A stretch of DNA of 64,000 bases from Chrysoperla carnea (lineage: Eukaryota > Arthropoda > Insecta > Neuroptera > Chrysopidae): NCBI RefSeq assembly GCF_905475395.1, contig NC_058339.1, positions 7,138,001 through 7,202,000 on the forward strand, in the 5' to 3' direction. Under the pieces are notes generated by a model, which saw only the letters and a program-made list of their open reading frames with translations, did no database searches and was not told the origin of the DNA. This document shows positions 21,706 to 31,416 of this stretch, piece after piece (positions within the stretch are counted from its first letter, which is position 1; each line of letters opens with the position of its first letter). The translations under genes were made by a program, and so were the position numbers.

Positions 21706-24474
21706 ATGTCAAGAAATTCATTTGTTGATGCGAAAAATAACTCGTCATCCAAAGATGGGAACAATGAATTACCATTAAAAACAGAAATGATAGTCAAAGA
21801 TGAAATAATAGAAACCGGAGCAATAGAAAAACCATTTTTATGTGATATATGTGGTAAAACGTTTGCTCGCCAAAGTAGTGTACGGAATCATAAACGAAAA
21901 CATACCGGAGAAAAACCATTTTTGTGTAAAGTTTGTGATAAAAGTTTTATGTACCCAAATCATTTACTTCAACATAAACGAATGCACACTGGTGAGAGAC
22001 CTTTTGCATGCGACGTCTGTGGTAAAACATTTGCTCAAAATTGCAGTTTAATTGATCATAAACGAATTCATACTGGGGACAAACCATATGCATGTAATTT
22101 TTGTGAAAAAAGGTTTACGATACAAAATAATTTAACTAAACACAAACGTATTCATACGGGAATAAAACCATATTCATGTGATATCTGTGATAAACGATTT
22201 ACGCAAAAAAGTACTTTAGAAACTCACAAACGTATTCATACCGGACAAAAACCATTTGCTTGTGATGTGTGTGGTGAAAAATTTATTCAAAGTATTAGTT
22301 TAACGAAACATAAATTGATTCATACCGGGGAACGTGAAAAAAGGAAACGTGGTCGTAAACGAACTAATGGAGAAAAATTAATCAAACAATTTTCATGTGA
22401 TTTATGTAAAAAAAGATTTACTTCAGAAAAACATTTAGCTAGACATAAACAAATTGAAGCAAAAAAATATTCATGTGATTTGTGTTTCAAAACGTTTAAA
22501 CAGAAGTGCACTTTAGAGTTACATATGCGAACTCACACCGGACAGAAACCATATTCTTGTGATATTTGTAATAAATCGTTTTCCCAACAAATTAGTTTAA
22601 CAAAACATAAATTAATTCATGAAAAAACTGAACAAATTAGTGAAGTGAAGCAGGAAAATGTTTTTATGGAAAATAAACAAATTAATAATGAAGTGAAACC
22701 ATTTTCTTGGGATAATATTTGTGGTAAGAAATTTGTACTTCAAAATAGTTTACTTGTAAATAAAGTTATTCATAATGGCGAAAAATCATTTCCATGTGAT
22801 ATTTGTAATAAACCATTTACAACAAAAAACAATTTAATTAAACACAAACGAATTCATTTGGGAATAAAACCATTTTCATGTAACGTTTGTTTTAAAACAT
22901 TTACACAAAAGTGCACTTTAGATAATCATTTACGAATTCACACCGGACAGAAACCATATTCTTGTGAAATCTGTAATAAATCATTTATTCAACGAATTAG
23001 TTTAATTAAACATAAAAAGAAAGATTGTGAAAAGGAAAAACTAAAACAAACGAAACAAGAAAGTTGTTACGTTGAAGAAAGTAATTATGTTGCTGAAAGT
23101 TTCACCGATGATTACGTTGAAGAAGATTACAGCGAAGAAGAACCTACAACTGAAGTGGAACCTTCAATTGAAATGGAACCTACGATTGAAGTAGAACCTA
23201 CAATTGAAGTGGCTGGAAATACAACAGGAAACTATAATGATGTTAAATTAGAAGAAATGAAGCCAGAAATTGTTTTCGAAGAACAAAAACAAATTTATTC
23301 TGAAGAAAAACCTACAGAAGTAAACGAAAAACCTCAACAAGAAACTATTTTCGTTGAACCTAAACCAATTAAGGAAAAACCATTTCCTTGTGATATTTGT
23401 GGTAAAAAATTTAGTCTTCTAGGTGGTTTACTTGTACATAAAAGACTTCATACGGATGCAAAACGTTTTTCATGTGATTATTGTGAAAAAACCTTTACCC
23501 AACAAACCAGTTTGATTAATCATCAACGAAAACATACGGGAGAGAAACCATTTTTATGCGACATTTGTGGTGAAAGTTTTGCGTATCAAATTAATCATTT
23601 TAATCATAAACAAAGACATTTTGAAGAAATTGAATTTGATAATGATAAAACATTTATGAATCAAAATTCTTTCTACAATGGCAAACAAATTTATACCGGT
23701 AAAAAATATTTCCCTTGTGATGCTTGTGATAAAGTGTTTACTCAACAAAGTAAGTTAACCAGACATTCACGAGTCCATACGAAAATTTTTTCGTGTACTT
23801 TTTGTAGTAAAACATTCACCCGTCATAGCAGTTTAGTTTATCATAAACGAATTCATTCTCCAGAAATTCTTTCTTGTGATATGTGTGATAAAACATTTAC
23901 TCGGGAAAGTAATCTACGAGTACATAAAAGAATGCATACTGGAGAAAAACCTTTTGCCTGTGATGAATGTGATAAAGTATTTACTCATCAAAGTAGTTTT
24001 GTTTATCATAAACGAAAACATCTTGGAGAAAAACCTTTTTCATGCGATGTTTGTAATAAAACATTTATGTACGCTAATCATTTAGATCAACATAAGCGAA
24101 GTCACACGGGGGAACGACCATTTTCATGTGATATTTGTAATAAAACATTTGCAGCGAAAAGTGATATAGTTACACATAAAAGGATTCATACTGGAGATAG
24201 ACCATTTCCGTGTGATTTTTGTGATAAACGATTCACTATTAAAAATAATTTAACTAAACATCGACGAATTCATACTGGAGTAAAACCGTTTGCATGTGAT
24301 TTTTGTGATAAGTCATTTACACAAAAAAGTACTTTAGAAAATCACAAACGAACACATACCGGACAAAAACCATTTGCTTGTGATATTTGTGATGAAAAAT
24401 TTATTCAACGAATTAGTTTAACTAAACATAAATTAATACATACCGGGGAAAAAGAAAAAAAGAAACGCGGTTAA
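21706..24474 (+). CDS. C2H2 zinc-finger protein, about 25 fingers (copy A)
   Basis: Intronless 922-aa ORF. Residues 1-40 are acidic and hold VKDE, a SUMO-type (psi-K-x-E) motif. About 25 C2H2 fingers follow with TGEKPF-type linkers, in two blocks split by an acidic linker (about residues 460-550) with repeated EVEP.IE words. At least three fingers are degenerate: one lacks its second His (HKQIEAKK), one begins FSWDNICG, and one ends HKKKDC. It is probably a nuclear DNA-binding regulator with unknown target. It is a close inverted paralog of the gene at 27586-30252, with long stretches identical. Compared with that copy it ends early, at KKKRG, just before a LINE tail. The C-terminal extension (RKRTNGEK plus a degenerate finger) was therefore probably lost with that insertion. 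Confidence 0.92.
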   Translation: MSRNSFVDAKNNSSSKDGNNELPLKTEMIVKDEIIETGAIEKPFLCDICGKTFARQSSVRNHKRKHTGEKPFLCKVCDKSFMYPNHLLQHKRMHTGERPFACDVCGKTFAQNCSLIDHKRIHTGDKPYACNFCEKRFTIQNNLTKHKRIHTGIKPYSCDICDKRFTQKSTLETHKRIHTGQKPFACDVCGEKFIQSISLTKHKLIHTGEREKRKRGRKRTNGEKLIKQFSCDLCKKRFTSEKHLARHKQIEAKKYSCDLCFKTFKQKCTLELHMRTHTGQKPYSCDICNKSFSQQISLTKHKLIHEKTEQISEVKQENVFMENKQINNEVKPFSWDNICGKKFVLQNSLLVNKVIHNGEKSFPCDICNKPFTTKNNLIKHKRIHLGIKPFSCNVCFKTFTQKCTLDNHLRIHTGQKPYSCEICNKSFIQRISLIKHKKKDCEKEKLKQTKQESCYVEESNYVAESFTDDYVEEDYSEEEPTTEVEPSIEMEPTIEVEPTIEVAGNTTGNYNDVKLEEMKPEIVFEEQKQIYSEEKPTEVNEKPQQETIFVEPKPIKEKPFPCDICGKKFSLLGGLLVHKRLHTDAKRFSCDYCEKTFTQQTSLINHQRKHTGEKPFLCDICGESFAYQINHFNHKQRHFEEIEFDNDKTFMNQNSFYNGKQIYTGKKYFPCDACDKVFTQQSKLTRHSRVHTKIFSCTFCSKTFTRHSSLVYHKRIHSPEILSCDMCDKTFTRESNLRVHKRMHTGEKPFACDECDKVFTHQSSFVYHKRKHLGEKPFSCDVCNKTFMYANHLDQHKRSHTGERPFSCDICNKTFAAKSDIVTHKRIHTGDRPFPCDFCDKRFTIKNNLTKHRRIHTGVKPFACDFCDKSFTQKSTLENHKRTHTGQKPFACDICDEKFIQRISLTKHKLIHTGEKEKKKRG

Positions 24475-24487
24475 GGTTGAGTAAAAC

Positions 24488-25030
24488 GATACAGGTTAGG
24501 TTGGAGTGGCTGTCCTGGGGTGGGACACGCTTAGACCATAGGGTAAGTTGTGATACCGTAAATGGGTTGGCCCATCCCCGGTCACTACTCCATGAACCAT
24601 TTGGAGCTGTTTAAGAACAGCAGGAGGGCTTTGACGTCGACTGACTTTAGGTCGGAGAGGTCGTCAAAGAGAGGCTGGCTCAAGTAAGTCCATCTCCTCA
24701 TGGCAAGAGCTGGGCAGTGACAGAGATAAGACATTGTCTTCTCCTCGTCATCACTGTGACAGCTCCTGCAGTAGTCGTGATACACTGCCAGGCCTAAGCG
24801 TTCAGCATGCTTGCCGCCGAGCCAGTGTCCTGTGATAGCTGCAACAACTTTGCGAACAGAGGCCCTTGGAAGTGATATGAGAACTTCGGAACGCCTGCGA
24901 TTGTACTCAGACCATATCTGTTTTGTAGGACCACAAGTACGTTCTTCCCTCCATCTAAGATTGGCCTTTTTCAGAATATCCTCTTTCAGGAGTAACTGGA
25001 AGGCAGTTCGCAAATGGAACTCCCTTGATG
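24488..25030 (-). mobile_element. 5'-truncated LINE, minus strand
   Basis: Encodes 142 residues from [14 protein letters not shown] through ITGHWLGGKHAERLGLAVYH (the end of RNase H) to the CRSCHSDDEE knuckle, CHCPALAMRR and KWFME stop. The 3' end carries GGTTAGGTTGGAGTGGC on the plus strand, the complement of the CTAACCTAACC end of the copy in METTL16 intron 2. Reverse transcriptase is absent. It abuts the 3' end of zinc-finger copy A. Confidence 0.82.
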
Positions 25031-25462
25031 CTTGTGTAAAAATCTATTATTTTCAATAATAAATTTCGTATATACACGGAAAGGTAATAAATTTGTCTCG
25101 TAGAATTGTCTGCTGGCTTCGGTTCACTGGCCGGGACAGTGGTTCATTGACCAATTTAATTGCAAGATGAAGCTAATAATTTTGTAAATAAATGTTTGAA
25201 AAAAAACTAATTTGTAAATACCAATAAATCTTAAACTAATAATGTTAGAAATAATCTTTTTAGTTTTCATTTTTAGCCTTTACCTACTTTGACCTTATTT
25301 ACCTAGACAATGGTAACTTTAAGTTTAAAGATAAATCCACCACGCTATCCTTCAGCCCTTTTCCCCCAATTTACTTCAGTCATCATTATATACTTAAAAA
25401 AATAAAACATAAAAAAATAAAATATTTAAAAATCATTTCAGTCAAAAACTTTATTTAAGTGC

Positions 25463-25890
25463 ATCTGAGTGTCATCTGTGATAAATATATTGAACTAACT
25501 AACTATTAATTTCGATGGCGGTGTCATCTATGGTAAATAGATTGAATTATTAATTAATTTCGACGGCAGTGCCATCTGTGGTAAGCCGGCGGAACTAAAA
25601 ATTCGGCGGTAGCGCCATCTATGTTAAGCCAGTTGAACTAAAAATTAATGTCGGCGGTGGTGCCATCTATGGTAAATCGATCGAACTAAAATTAATGTCG
25701 GTTGTAGTGCCATCTATGATAAGCCGGTTGAACTAAAAATTAATGACGACAGTGGTGTCATCTATGGTAAACCGGTTGAACTAAAATGTCTATGTAGTGC
25801 TGTCTATGACATATATAAGGAACTACAATAATTTCTACTGTGGTAAAATTGTTGAACTAACATTAATTTCGGCTTTGGTGTCACTTATCG
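25463..25890. repeat. Minisatellite, unit of about 48 bp
   Basis: About eight units containing (G/T)GTGCCATCTATGGTAA, GCCGGTTGAACTAAAAATTA and ATGTCGGCGGTGG-like segments, spaced 43-52 bp (GCCATCT or GTCATCT near 25471, 25523, 25571, 25614, 25662, 25709, 25757, with a weaker one near 25880). It is diverged and non-coding. Confidence 0.8.
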
Positions 25891-26295
25891 CTAATTAGCC
25901 GTTATAAACATTATATATATATTGATTTATATTATATATTTGATTTATTTATTATTAACGAAATAAATTTATTCATTTTATTTCATATTATTATTATTTT
26001 TAATTCATCCTAAAAACCCTTTTCTTTAATCAGTATAAAAAAACTTTTCACTATTTGTTCGTTTGTGTTGTTTAGATAGCGAACGAATTATTTGCACTTT
26101 ATGTGCAAATAAAAAAGAAAATGTAAATCTTTTGCTGTAAATCTAAGTGTACTTACCTATCATGATGTTCTCCTAATACAAATATTAGAAAATTGAAGTA
26201 ATTTTCGGCCAATAAACACACAAAATTTCTGCCCTAAAACCTCAAGCTCTAAAAGGTATTTATATTACGTTATTGATTAGTTCAACATGTCAAAG

Positions 26296-26360
26296 GTGGA
26301 GTAGTGGCTAGCCCACTAGGCCTTGATTACAGAGTACCTTGGTTCGTATCTAGCTTTTTC
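26296..26360 (+). repeat. tRNA-like module (SINE head?)
   Basis: GGTGGAGTAGTGGCTAGC resembles a tRNA A box, and GGTTCGTATCT, about 35 bp later, resembles a B box. No clean cloverleaf can be drawn, so it reads as a tRNA-derived SINE-type promoter, not a working tRNA gene. It faces the minus-strand module at 27150-27230. Confidence 0.5.
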
Positions 26361-26560
26361 CCGATTAATTTTTAATAAATTATTATGCCGAGATAATGTC
26401 ATTTTTTTAGTTAATTGTTATGAGAACCAAAAGCGACAAGTAAGTAAGAAAGCGAGGTGTATTTTATGTTATTTTAATTCCCACCCCCTGACAGAAGAGT
26501 GATTTATGACATAAGTAGGAAAGTGGGACTAACATAATTATTTTTTTATTTTGTGAAATA

Positions 26561-26912
26561 ACATATTCTCCTATTACAAAATCTCATAAAATTTCATTTA
26601 ACAAGAATAAATTTTAGCATGTACAAGAAAAAAGCAAGCAAAATAAGTAATTTTCTAATATTTTGTAATAGGCGAATATGTTATGTAGGGGGATAAAATA
26701 TATAACATGTTCTCCTGTTACAAAATTTCAAATTTTAGTCTTAACGAGCGATTTTTTTAATTTTATATTTTTTAATTAATAAAAATTTTAATATTTTGTA
26801 ATAGGAGAATATGAGTGAGATATACTATATGACATCATGTTCTCCTATTAAGGAGTTTTAAATTTGAGCATACCAAGTCATTTTTGTACCTATTTTGTAA
26901 CAGGAGAACATG
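26561..26912. repeat. Three consecutive foldbacks with the same terminal repeat
   Basis: Each unit starts with ACAT(A/G)TTCTCCT.TTA and ends with its complement TAA.AGG(A/C)GAA.ATG. Arms: 26561-26585 with about 26658-26682; 26705-26729 with 26792-26812; 26836-26855 with 26891-26912. A further half-copy (GATGTTCTCCTAATAC) lies near 26165. Flanking copies of CCCACCCCCTGACAGAA at 26473 and 26991 frame the set. Non-coding. Confidence 0.75.
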
Positions 26913-27149
26913 ATTTTAAAGAGTGCGATAGACAGAATAGTGATTTATGACATATGTCTAACTGAGGTTATTTATGATTATTTAAATTCCCACCCCCTGA
27001 CAGAATAGTGATTAATGACATATATATGACTGACGTTATTTATAGCTAGCTAGAGGGCGGGGTGTAAAGATAATTGAAACTATAAAAAGAGTGGAAAATT
27101 TTTAACATAAGAAAAAATTTCATTTAATTTAAAAGTAAAAATGTTACCC

Positions 27150-27230
27150 ACACCAGTATACGAACCAACGTTCTTTGATTTCCTACGCAAGTGCTATTCC
27201 CACACAGCCAGCCAGCTTATTACTTACCAT
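27150..27230 (-). repeat. Second tRNA-like module, minus strand
   Basis: Read on the minus strand, AGCTGGCTGGCTGTGTGG is followed about 40 bp later by GTTGGTTCGTATACTGG. Its B-box core TTGGTTCGTAT equals the one at 26339-26349. The two modules point toward each other across the foldback cluster. Confidence 0.45.
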
Positions 27231-27585
27231 ATAATTATCTTAATACTTACCTTTACTAAATAATTAATTGATTGATAATTTTCTTCTGAAAGAAAAAATA
27301 GGATAGAAAACTAAAAAAAATAAACAAAATTTAAAATATATAAGAATTTTTATTTATTTATAACAAAAAAAAAGTTTTAAATTTTCATGAAAAATCATAT
27401 TGTACATTTTCATAAAACAAATTAACAGAGATTCTTCTTTTCTTATTTAAGTTTTTATACAAAATAAGTAAAATTCTATCTTTTTTTATAATAATAATAA
27501 AGGATGTTCCAAGATGAACATCTGATTATTATTATTATATAAAAGTGATCGAATTTTGTATAAATCGACCTTATACGATATAAAA

Positions 27586-30252
27586 TTAAGTTAATTTTTT
27601 TGCTTCAATTTGTTTATGTCTAGCTAAATGTTTTTCAGAAGTAAATCTTTTTTTACATAAATCACATAAAAATTGTTTGGTTAATTTTTCTCCATTAGTT
27701 CGTTTACGACCACGTTTCTTACTTTCTATTTCCCCGGTATGAATCAATTTATGTTTAGTTAAATGAATTCGCTGAATATATTTTTCACCACAAATATCAC
27801 ATTCAAATGGTTTTTCTCCGGTATGAATTCGTTTGTGATTCTCTAAAGTGATTTTCTGCGTAAATGTTTTATCACAACAATCACAGCTAAATGGTTTTTC
27901 TCCAGTATGAATTCGTCGATGTTTAGTTAAATTATCTTTTATGGTAAATTTTTTATCACAAAAATCACATCCAAATGGTCTTTCACCAGTATGAATCCGT
28001 TTATGTGTAACTACTTCGCTTTTCGCTATAAAAGTTTTATTACAAATATCACATGAAAATGGTCGTTCCCCCGTGTGACTTCGCTTATGCTGATCTAAAT
28101 GATTAGCGTACATAAATGTTTTATTACAAACATCGCATGAAAAAGGTTTTTCTCCAAGATGTTTTCGTTTATGATAAACAAAACTACTTTGATGAGTAAA
28201 TACTTTATCACATTCATCACAAGCAAAAGGTTTTTCTCCAGTATGCATTCTTTTATGTACTCGGAGATTACTTTCCCGAGTAAATGTTTTATCACACATA
28301 TCACAAGAAAGAATTTCTGGAGAATGAATTCGTTTATGATAAACTAAACTGCTATGACGGGTGAATGTTTTACTACAAAAAGTACACGAAAAAATTTTCG
28401 TATGGACTCGCGAATGTCTGGTTAACTTGCTTTGTTGAGTAAACACTTTATCACAAACATCACAAGGAAAATATTTTTTATCGGCATAAATTTGTTTGGC
28501 ATGACGGTAACTTTTTTGATCCGTGGATGTTTTATCATTCGCAAATGGAATTTCTTCAAAATGTTTTTGTTTATGATTAAAATGATTAATTTGATGAGAA
28601 AAACTCTCACCACAAATATCACATAAAAATGGTTTCTCTCCCGTATGTTTTCGTTGATGATTGATCAAACTAGTTTGTTGGGTAAAGGTTTTTTCACAAT
28701 AATCACATGAAAAACGTTTTGCATCCGTATGAAGTCTTTTATGTACAAGTAAACCACCTAGAAGACTAAATTTTTTACCACAAATATCACAAGGAAATGG
28801 TTTTTCCTTAATTGGTTTAGGTTCAACGAAAATAGTTTCTTGTTGAGGTTTTTCGTTTACTTCTGTAGGTTTTTCTTCAGAATAAATTTGTTTTTGTTCT
28901 TCGAAAACAATTTCTGGCTTCATTTCTTCTAATTTAACATCATTATAGTTTCCTGTTGTATTTGCCGCCACTTCAATTGTAGGTTCTACTTCAATCGTAG
29001 GTTCCATTTCAATTGAAGGTTCCACTTCAATCGTAGGTTCTTCTTCGCTGTAATCTTCTTCAACGTAATCATCGGTGTAACTTTCAGCAACATAGTTATT
29101 TTCTTCAACGTAACAACTTTCTTGTTTCGTTTGTTTTAGTTTTTCCTTTTCACAATCTTTCTTTTTATGTTTAATTAAACTAATTCGTTGAATAAATGAT
29201 TTGTTACAGATTTCACAAGAATATGGTTTCTGTCCGGTGTGAATTCGTAAATGATTATCTAAAGTGCACTTTTGTGTAAATGTTTTAAAACAAACGTTAC
29301 ATGAAAATGGTTTTATTCCCAAATGAATTCGTTTGTGTTTAATTAAATTGTTTTTTGTTGTAAATGGTTTATTACAAATATCGCATGGAAATGATTTTTC
29401 TCCATTATGAACAACTTTATTTACAAGTAAACTATTTTGAAGTACAAATTTCTTACCACAAATATTATCCCAAGAAAATGGTTTCACTTCATTATTAATT
29501 TGTTTATTTTCCATAAAAACATTTTCCTGCTTCACTTCACTAATTTGTTCAGTTTTTTCATGAATTAATTTATGTTTAGTTAAACTAATTTGTTGGGAAA
29601 ACGATTTATTACAAACATCACAAGAATATGGTTTATGTCCGGTGTGGTTCCTCACATGTTGATCCAAATTACTTTTCTGTTTAAATCTTTTAAAACAAAC
29701 ATCACAAGCAAATGGTTTTTGTCCGGTATGAATTCGTTTGTGAGTTTCTAAAGTGATCTTTTGCGTAAATCGTTTATCACAGATATCACATGAATATGGT
29801 TTTATTCCAGTATGAACGCGTTTATGTTTGGATAAAGCATCTTGTTTCGTGAATTTTTTTTCACAAAAATTACATGCATATGGTTTGTCCCCAGTATGAA
29901 TCCGTTTATGATCAATTAAATTACAATTTTGAGCAAATGTTTTACCACAGACGTCGCATGCAAAAGGTCTCTCACCAGTGTGCATTCGTTTATGTTGCAG
30001 TAAATGATTTGGATACATAAAACTTTTATCACAAACTTTACACAAAAATGGTTTTTCTCCGGTATGTTTTCGTTTATGATTCCGTACACTGCTTTGGCGA
30101 GCAAACGTTTTACCACATATATCACATAAAAATGGTTTCTCTACTGCTTCGGTTTCTAGTTTTTCATCTTTAATAATCATTTCCACTTTTGGCAGCAATT
30201 CAATGTTCAAATCTTTCGTTGACAGATTGGAATTTTCAGACATTTTATTCAA
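27586..30252 (-). CDS. C2H2 zinc-finger protein, about 24 fingers (copy B)
   Basis: Intronless 888-aa ORF with the same design as copy A: an acidic N-terminus with IKDE (SUMO-type motif), about 11 fingers, an acidic EVEP.IE linker, a second finger block, then KKRGRKRTNGEK and a final degenerate finger without its second His (HKQIEAKK). Fingers with the same helix residues as copy A dominate the first three fingers and the central block. Differences cluster in fingers 4-6 and in the C-terminal fingers (for example KQDALSK against IQNNLTK), so specificity may have shifted there. It lies tail to tail with copy A. It is probably a nuclear regulator with unknown target. Confidence 0.92.
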   Translation of the reverse strand: MNKMSENSNLSTKDLNIELLPKVEMIIKDEKLETEAVEKPFLCDICGKTFARQSSVRNHKRKHTGEKPFLCKVCDKSFMYPNHLLQHKRMHTGERPFACDVCGKTFAQNCNLIDHKRIHTGDKPYACNFCEKKFTKQDALSKHKRVHTGIKPYSCDICDKRFTQKITLETHKRIHTGQKPFACDVCFKRFKQKSNLDQHVRNHTGHKPYSCDVCNKSFSQQISLTKHKLIHEKTEQISEVKQENVFMENKQINNEVKPFSWDNICGKKFVLQNSLLVNKVVHNGEKSFPCDICNKPFTTKNNLIKHKRIHLGIKPFSCNVCFKTFTQKCTLDNHLRIHTGQKPYSCEICNKSFIQRISLIKHKKKDCEKEKLKQTKQESCYVEENNYVAESYTDDYVEEDYSEEEPTIEVEPSIEMEPTIEVEPTIEVAANTTGNYNDVKLEEMKPEIVFEEQKQIYSEEKPTEVNEKPQQETIFVEPKPIKEKPFPCDICGKKFSLLGGLLVHKRLHTDAKRFSCDYCEKTFTQQTSLINHQRKHTGEKPFLCDICGESFSHQINHFNHKQKHFEEIPFANDKTSTDQKSYRHAKQIYADKKYFPCDVCDKVFTQQSKLTRHSRVHTKIFSCTFCSKTFTRHSSLVYHKRIHSPEILSCDMCDKTFTRESNLRVHKRMHTGEKPFACDECDKVFTHQSSFVYHKRKHLGEKPFSCDVCNKTFMYANHLDQHKRSHTGERPFSCDICNKTFIAKSEVVTHKRIHTGERPFGCDFCDKKFTIKDNLTKHRRIHTGEKPFSCDCCDKTFTQKITLENHKRIHTGEKPFECDICGEKYIQRIHLTKHKLIHTGEIESKKRGRKRTNGEKLTKQFLCDLCKKRFTSEKHLARHKQIEAKKLT

Positions 30253-31416
30253 TTAACAATAGTTCAATTTACAATAATTTGAGTTTGCAGTAAGATTACA
30301 ATTATTTCCTAGCCACGATATCGAACTTTCGAGTTCCCACTACTATATTTTACTGATTTTATGTAAACTTTCGAGTTACACGCTAATAATGTAAACATAT
30401 CTCTTTATGTGTTTACATTAGAGCTCTGTATATGTGGGTAAGATCGTTCGCCATCTTTATGCCAATACCAAATAGAAAAAATGTTCTCAAATTATATTTT
30501 AAAGTTTTTTTTAAAATTATTATATATATATATATATATTAAATTTAAAGTAAAAATAAATAATATTAAATTTAATTCTAGTAATATGTAATTATACGAC
30601 AGTTGGTATATTTGCTTGGCAGCCACGAGATGATACTGTGGTGAGACACAGAGATGTGTAGATAGAGAACGCTAGCCTGTAAGAGGATGCAATATGAAAA
30701 GCGAATGAGAAGACTGTCAGGAAATTCCTCTGTGTCCTTGTCTAGTACATATACTTATACTTATTAGTACAAATATTAAGTATATATATATATATATACA
30801 TATGATTGTGACAAGAAGGCGGGGGAGCTCACTGACAGTCTTCTGTCTCATTCAACAATCCACTTACCAGGGCTACCAGTAGAGCCAACTTATTTTATAC
30901 CGCTCGGTCACTGAAATTATACAGAATCAAATCTCATTACACAAAGAGACAAAATTGTTAAAAAAATAGTCTGTAAACAGTTTCAGTAGCAAGTGGCGCT
31001 GGTTTAAAAAGTCACTTTTACGTTTACTTGTAATGCAAACGAATATTACTCAGAGAGCGCCAATTTCGATAAAGAAATGTTCGATCTCTCGTTATCTCAA
31101 ATAATCTGTATTTTTACTCTCACAAAATTTACTTGACGTTTGAATTTTTATTTTTGTATCCAATTGTACGAGGCAATCTGCTATACAAACTGGATACATA
31201 AAATAACCATATTATACACTTTTTGTATCCGATTATACAATCTGGCAGCCCTGCCACTTACAGACTGGCAAGCAGATCCCTCGTGTTCTCTATGTATTAC
31301 ATTCTGTGGTCGCATATCACATCCACTACAGCGATCTATCCTTATATGTCTATGGTAAATTCAAAAGATATAACCAGCGTGTAATTTTATGGTTAGTTTT
31401 ATTAATTGAAAAAAAT
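30253..31416. other. Intergenic region with AT microsatellites
   Basis: It lies between two zinc-finger genes transcribed away from each other. It holds (TA)n runs near 30521-30540 and 30781-30800. CTGACAGTCTTCT..TCTCATTC near 30830 mirrors GAATGAGAAGACTGTCAG near 30703, a foldback of about 150 bp around the (TA)n run. No gene was seen. Confidence 0.45.

Noticed and set aside
26303-26356. Functional tRNA gene
   Set aside because: A-box and B-box words are present but acceptor, D and anticodon stems do not pair, so it was kept only as a tRNA-like module.
22320-28626. Many 60-70 codon ORFs on other frames in the zinc-finger genes
   Set aside because: Periodic shadows of the 84-bp finger repeat.
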